Of a stretch of DNA of 15,479 nucleotides, positions 12,865 through 15,479 are shown piece by piece. The notes beneath the pieces were generated by a model, which made no database searches, was not told the origin of the DNA, and was given only the letters and a program-made list of their open reading frames with translations. This DNA is from F23-B02 sp045601285 (GTDB lineage: Bacteria > Bacillota > Clostridia > Oscillospirales > Oscillospiraceae), in contig JAZRZJ010000023.1 in assembly GCA_045601285.1 (NCBI GenBank), positions 1 through 15,479 of the forward strand. The letters run 5' to 3'. Within the stretch, counting starts at the first letter, position 1, and every line of letters starts with the position of its first letter. Both the position numbers and the translations under genes were made by a program.

Positions 12865-15249
12865 ATGATAAGACTAAATATTAACCATACCAAGATTACG
12901 GCATCTAATCTTGAACCTCTCGTAGAGGGAAATGTCAATTCAATTTTTCTTAAATTCATTTTCTCTCCTGAATGGAACGACCTCGCTCGAATTGCAGTGT
13001 TCAGAAACGGAGAAACCAAGGTTTCGGTTTCACTTGCAAACGATACAAACGCAATTCCCTGGGAAGTTCTCAAGGCTCCGGGCGAAGTATTTGTTTCCCT
13101 GCGCGGCTTGGGAAGCAACGGCGAATATGTTCTTTGCACAGAAAACGAAGCTCTGGGTAAAGTTGGAGAAAGCGATGCCAGCACTACTGCCACCGGTGCC
13201 GAAGATGCCACACCCGAGGTGCTGGACACTCTGCTTGCCGATGTGGCAGAGCTGAAAGCAGGCGGTGTCATCGGCACCGGCGGTGCTGCCGGTAGGGACG
13301 GTGTTGACGGCAAATCCGCATACGAGATTGCCTGCGCACACGGTTTCACAGGTTCAGAAGAGCAGTGGCTTGCGTCCCTCAAGGGTGCTGACGGAGCTAA
13401 CGGTACTAACGGCAGAGACGGTGCTGACGGCATCGACGGCACAAACGGTCGCGACGGTGCTGACGGCACTAATGGCATTGACGGTCACACTCCCGTCAAG
13501 GGCATAGACTATTTCACCGATGCCGACAAAACAGAAATTGCTGCTGCCGCAGCCGCGGAAATCGACCTCACGGATTATGCACAAAAGAGCGATTTAGACG
13601 GTTACGCAACCGAGCAGTATGTTGACGATGAGTTAAGTGCAAAGCAAAACGTAATAGACAGCACTCACAAGCTTCCGTATGAGCATATATCGGGTACACC
13701 CACAATTGGCAACGGCACACTCACGCTCAAGCAGGGCGGCGTGACAAAAGGCACATTTTCAGCTAACGCCAACACGGACACCGAAATTAATCTTGATGCA
13801 GGCGGCAGCGGCAATAACACCTTCCTTGTTACTGCGCGGTTGTCAGAGTCCGGAACAACTCCCGCAATTGTCGGAACGCCCGACAAAACGCACGCGGAGA
13901 TTTTAGCGGCTTATGAGTCAGGAAAAGTTGTGATGCTGAAATTAAGCGTCGATGACTCATCTCTTGGCTACGCATATCCGCTTGCCCAAATTTCTGATTT
14001 CGCGGGCAGCAGCTTCGGCGGCATGATAGACCCGGATGATGATTACTGGGGTAACCATAGCGCAGTACATATCCATGTGTCCAGGAGCAATGTTTGGACG
14101 ATAAGCTATGACAATTACGAAAGCGGCGGCGCATTCAAGGTTGCCATTACCGACAACGGCGGAAGCATTACCGCAGACAAGACTTATGCGGAGATAACTG
14201 CTGCGCTGCAGCAGGGCATTTTCGTATTTGCCGAGGTCAACAGTGAGATGTACTGCCAGTACGACAAAAGCGTAAGCGGCACAAGATACGTCTTCAAAAG
14301 CGTAAGCGTTTATGAGGACGGTGTAGAGGAAACGGCATACCGTATCGACAGCAACGGCACCGTGAGCAAGGCAAGCAATCGCTACGGCGGCAGAGTTTTC
14401 GAGGGCGAAATAGTCACGGTGAGCGACACAGATTATCTTCAGCTTGAGGACAGCGGCAGCGAGATAATTTCAGCGCTGGCAGACGGTGATGCTGTCATCA
14501 TGGCGAAATCCACCTTTGCCGTAGACGATGAAAGCACATATCTCTACATTCCGTTCAGACCCGCGCTGTACGAATCCGACAAAGTGGGCATTGCGACATT
14601 TATCGGGGACTATGTTTTAGGCACAACTGCACTCCGCTATCAAGTGACGATAAGCAACGATGACGATGCCGGAGACAATATAAGCCTTATAGATATCACA
14701 TCCGGCGGCAGCGGCGCAAGTCTGCCGGAGACCACGGCGCTCCTCAAGGGCGACGGCGAAGGCGGAGCGGTTGCGGCTGTTCCGGGCGCGGATTATCTGA
14801 CCGAAGCCGCATTTTTGATAAACGTCACGGAGAACGAGGACATAGCTACCACAGACAAGACCTTTGCTGAAATTCAAGCGGCATATTTGGCAGGGGAAAT
14901 ACTTATTGTTAGGCTTGGCGATTATTCATTGCAAGTTGGAAATGCTGATGAAGACTATTTTTGGTTTGAGCGAGTAGTCTTTGAAGACGGATATATTCAT
15001 ACACTTTACTGTCGAATCCTCTCCAATGAGGTTTGGGTAGATGACAACTGGAACCCCATACCAACGCAGCTCGCAGGCCTCACCGCTGACAGCACACACC
15101 GCACGGTCACAGATGCCGAAAAAGCCGCGTGGAACGGCAAAGTAAACACATCGCAGGGCGCATCTCACGCAGGTGAATTTCTCGTGGTCGGCGCAAACGG
15201 CAACGTAACCACAAAAACACTGGCGGCATGGCAAGGAGGTAGTTACTGA
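12865..15249 (+). CDS. Phage tail-fibre-like protein with collagen-like stretch and repeats
   Basis: In this 794-residue protein, residues 1 to about 95 are a beta-rich head (MIRLNINHTKITASNLEPL) that resembles baseplate or fibre attachment domains. GRDGVDGKSAYEIACAHGF (143-161) with EEQWLASLKG is a widespread motif of Firmicute tail and surface fibres. A Gly-X-Y run of 12 triplets follows (174-209), then HTPVKGIDYFTDADK. The rest contains about four degenerate modules, with the pattern DKTxAEIxAA near 340, 438, 533 (diverged) and 664. ALLKGDGEGGAVAAVPGADY and STHRTVTDAEKAAWNGKV near the C terminus are also fibre motifs. A role in binding a receptor, either as a phage fibre or as an adhesin, is inferred. 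There is no signal peptide and no sortase signal, which favours a phage or tailocin over a secreted adhesin. The stop overlaps the next ATG (TGATG). Confidence 0.75.
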   Translation: MIRLNINHTKITASNLEPLVEGNVNSIFLKFIFSPEWNDLARIAVFRNGETKVSVSLANDTNAIPWEVLKAPGEVFVSLRGLGSNGEYVLCTENEALGKVGESDASTTATGAEDATPEVLDTLLADVAELKAGGVIGTGGAAGRDGVDGKSAYEIACAHGFTGSEEQWLASLKGADGANGTNGRDGADGIDGTNGRDGADGTNGIDGHTPVKGIDYFTDADKTEIAAAAAAEIDLTDYAQKSDLDGYATEQYVDDELSAKQNVIDSTHKLPYEHISGTPTIGNGTLTLKQGGVTKGTFSANANTDTEINLDAGGSGNNTFLVTARLSESGTTPAIVGTPDKTHAEILAAYESGKVVMLKLSVDDSSLGYAYPLAQISDFAGSSFGGMIDPDDDYWGNHSAVHIHVSRSNVWTISYDNYESGGAFKVAITDNGGSITADKTYAEITAALQQGIFVFAEVNSEMYCQYDKSVSGTRYVFKSVSVYEDGVEETAYRIDSNGTVSKASNRYGGRVFEGEIVTVSDTDYLQLEDSGSEIISALADGDAVIMAKSTFAVDDESTYLYIPFRPALYESDKVGIATFIGDYVLGTTALRYQVTISNDDDAGDNISLIDITSGGSGASLPETTALLKGDGEGGAVAAVPGADYLTEAAFLINVTENEDIATTDKTFAEIQAAYLAGEILIVRLGDYSLQVGNADEDYFWFERVVFEDGYIHTLYCRILSNEVWVDDNWNPIPTQLAGLTADSTHRTVTDAEKAAWNGKVNTSQGASHAGEFLVVGANGNVTTKTLAAWQGGSY
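13384..13491 (+). repeat. Collagen-like Gly-X-Y coding repeat
   Basis: Twelve 9-base units encode Gly-Ala-Asp, Gly-Ala-Asn, Gly-Thr-Asn, Gly-Arg-Asp, Gly-Ile-Asp and similar triplets. Third positions vary between units, so the repeat is kept for the protein rather than being a recent DNA expansion. Without hydroxyproline, the acidic and Asn-rich triplets probably form a short trimeric stalk. Confidence 0.9.
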
Positions 15250-15479
15250 TGGCAGTTGACAAACTTGTAGACAGCGCACAGCTTGACGCAGATCTTACCG
15301 CAGTTGCTAATGCGATCCGGAATAAGACCGGCCAGACCGGGAAGCTGTCCTTCCCGACCGGCATGGTCAATGCGATTGCTTCAATTACGGCAGGCGGAGG
15401 CGGAGCGACAGACATTACGTCTGTTTTCATGGTCAAAAAGACGCTGACGGCTGCTGCTTCGTCTATTCAGTTCACAGGC
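15249..15479 (+). CDS. Phage tail-associated protein, N-terminal part (runs off the window)
   Basis: The first 77 residues are visible, with the frame open to the end of the window. The start MAVDKLVDSAQLDADLTAV, followed by ANAIRNKTG, LSFPTGMVNAIASI and a glycine-rich linker (AGGGGATD), is a pattern that recurs in fibre and baseplate accessory proteins of Clostridia prophages. ATG overlaps the preceding stop by one base and AAGGAGG lies at 15233-15239, so it is translated directly after the fibre. This may be a second fibre, a chaperone-like cap or a Big-domain protein; the visible part does not decide. Confidence 0.7.
   Translation, partial: MAVDKLVDSAQLDADLTAVANAIRNKTGQTGKLSFPTGMVNAIASITAGGGGATDITSVFMVKKTLTAAASSIQFTG

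Noticed and set aside
12744..13478. Minus-strand frame with Pro-Ser-rich repeats
   Set aside because: It is the antisense of the Gly-X-Y repeat in the fibre gene and crosses the region before that gene; there is no start signal.
13384..13491. CRISPR array or DNA satellite
   Set aside because: The 9-base periodicity is the codon pattern of Gly-X-Y triplets, without separate spacers.

Overview
The window looks like a chromosomal segment of a Gram-positive anaerobe of the class Clostridia (Oscillospiraceae or Christensenellaceae-like is my guess, not a measurement). The reasons are strong AGGAGG-type ribosome sites, tightly packed operons, a moderately high GC content, a two-subunit iron-sulfur L-serine dehydratase, and LicA/LicC-type choline genes. 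No rRNA, tRNA, CRISPR array, integrase or transposase gene was found.

Left part (1-5425, all plus strand). The window opens inside an M20 metallopeptidase gene that ends at a clear hairpin terminator. A textbook promoter (TTGACA, 17 bp, TATAAT) with an inverted repeat on its start site then drives a four-gene operon: a helix-turn-helix/LicC-type nucleotidyltransferase fusion, a LicA-type choline or ethanolamine kinase, a YtcJ-type amidohydrolase, and an Ntn-type (choloylglycine hydrolase / acid amidase-like) amide hydrolase. The genes overlap or lie within 9 bp of each other. The set suggests, by inference only, that an amide of an amino alcohol is cleaved and the freed choline or ethanolamine is phosphorylated and CDP-activated. 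This is the most interesting system in the window.

Middle part (5394-9725). A perfect 14-bp hairpin terminates this operon and the convergent minus-strand pair: a tocopherol-cyclase-like protein followed, 1 bp away, by a YyaL/DUF255 thioredoxin-fold protein. Divergent from them, with only 42 bp between, is an FAD-dependent oxidoreductase with a C-terminal Rieske [2Fe-2S] domain. Behind it is a 46-bp near-perfect palindrome, half of whose core recurs at 12736.

Right part (9726-12729). A promoter carrying a small inverted repeat precedes sdaAB-sdaAA (L-serine dehydratase) and a tightly linked RNase Z-type gene. A GtrA-family membrane protein and a strong terminator follow.

End (12865-15479). 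A 794-residue phage tail-fibre-like protein has a short collagen-like Gly-X-Y stretch and about four degenerate repeats of roughly 95 residues. It overlaps a second tail-type gene that runs off the window. No other phage gene is seen to the left, so this is either the edge of a prophage or tailocin, or a stand-alone fibre locus.
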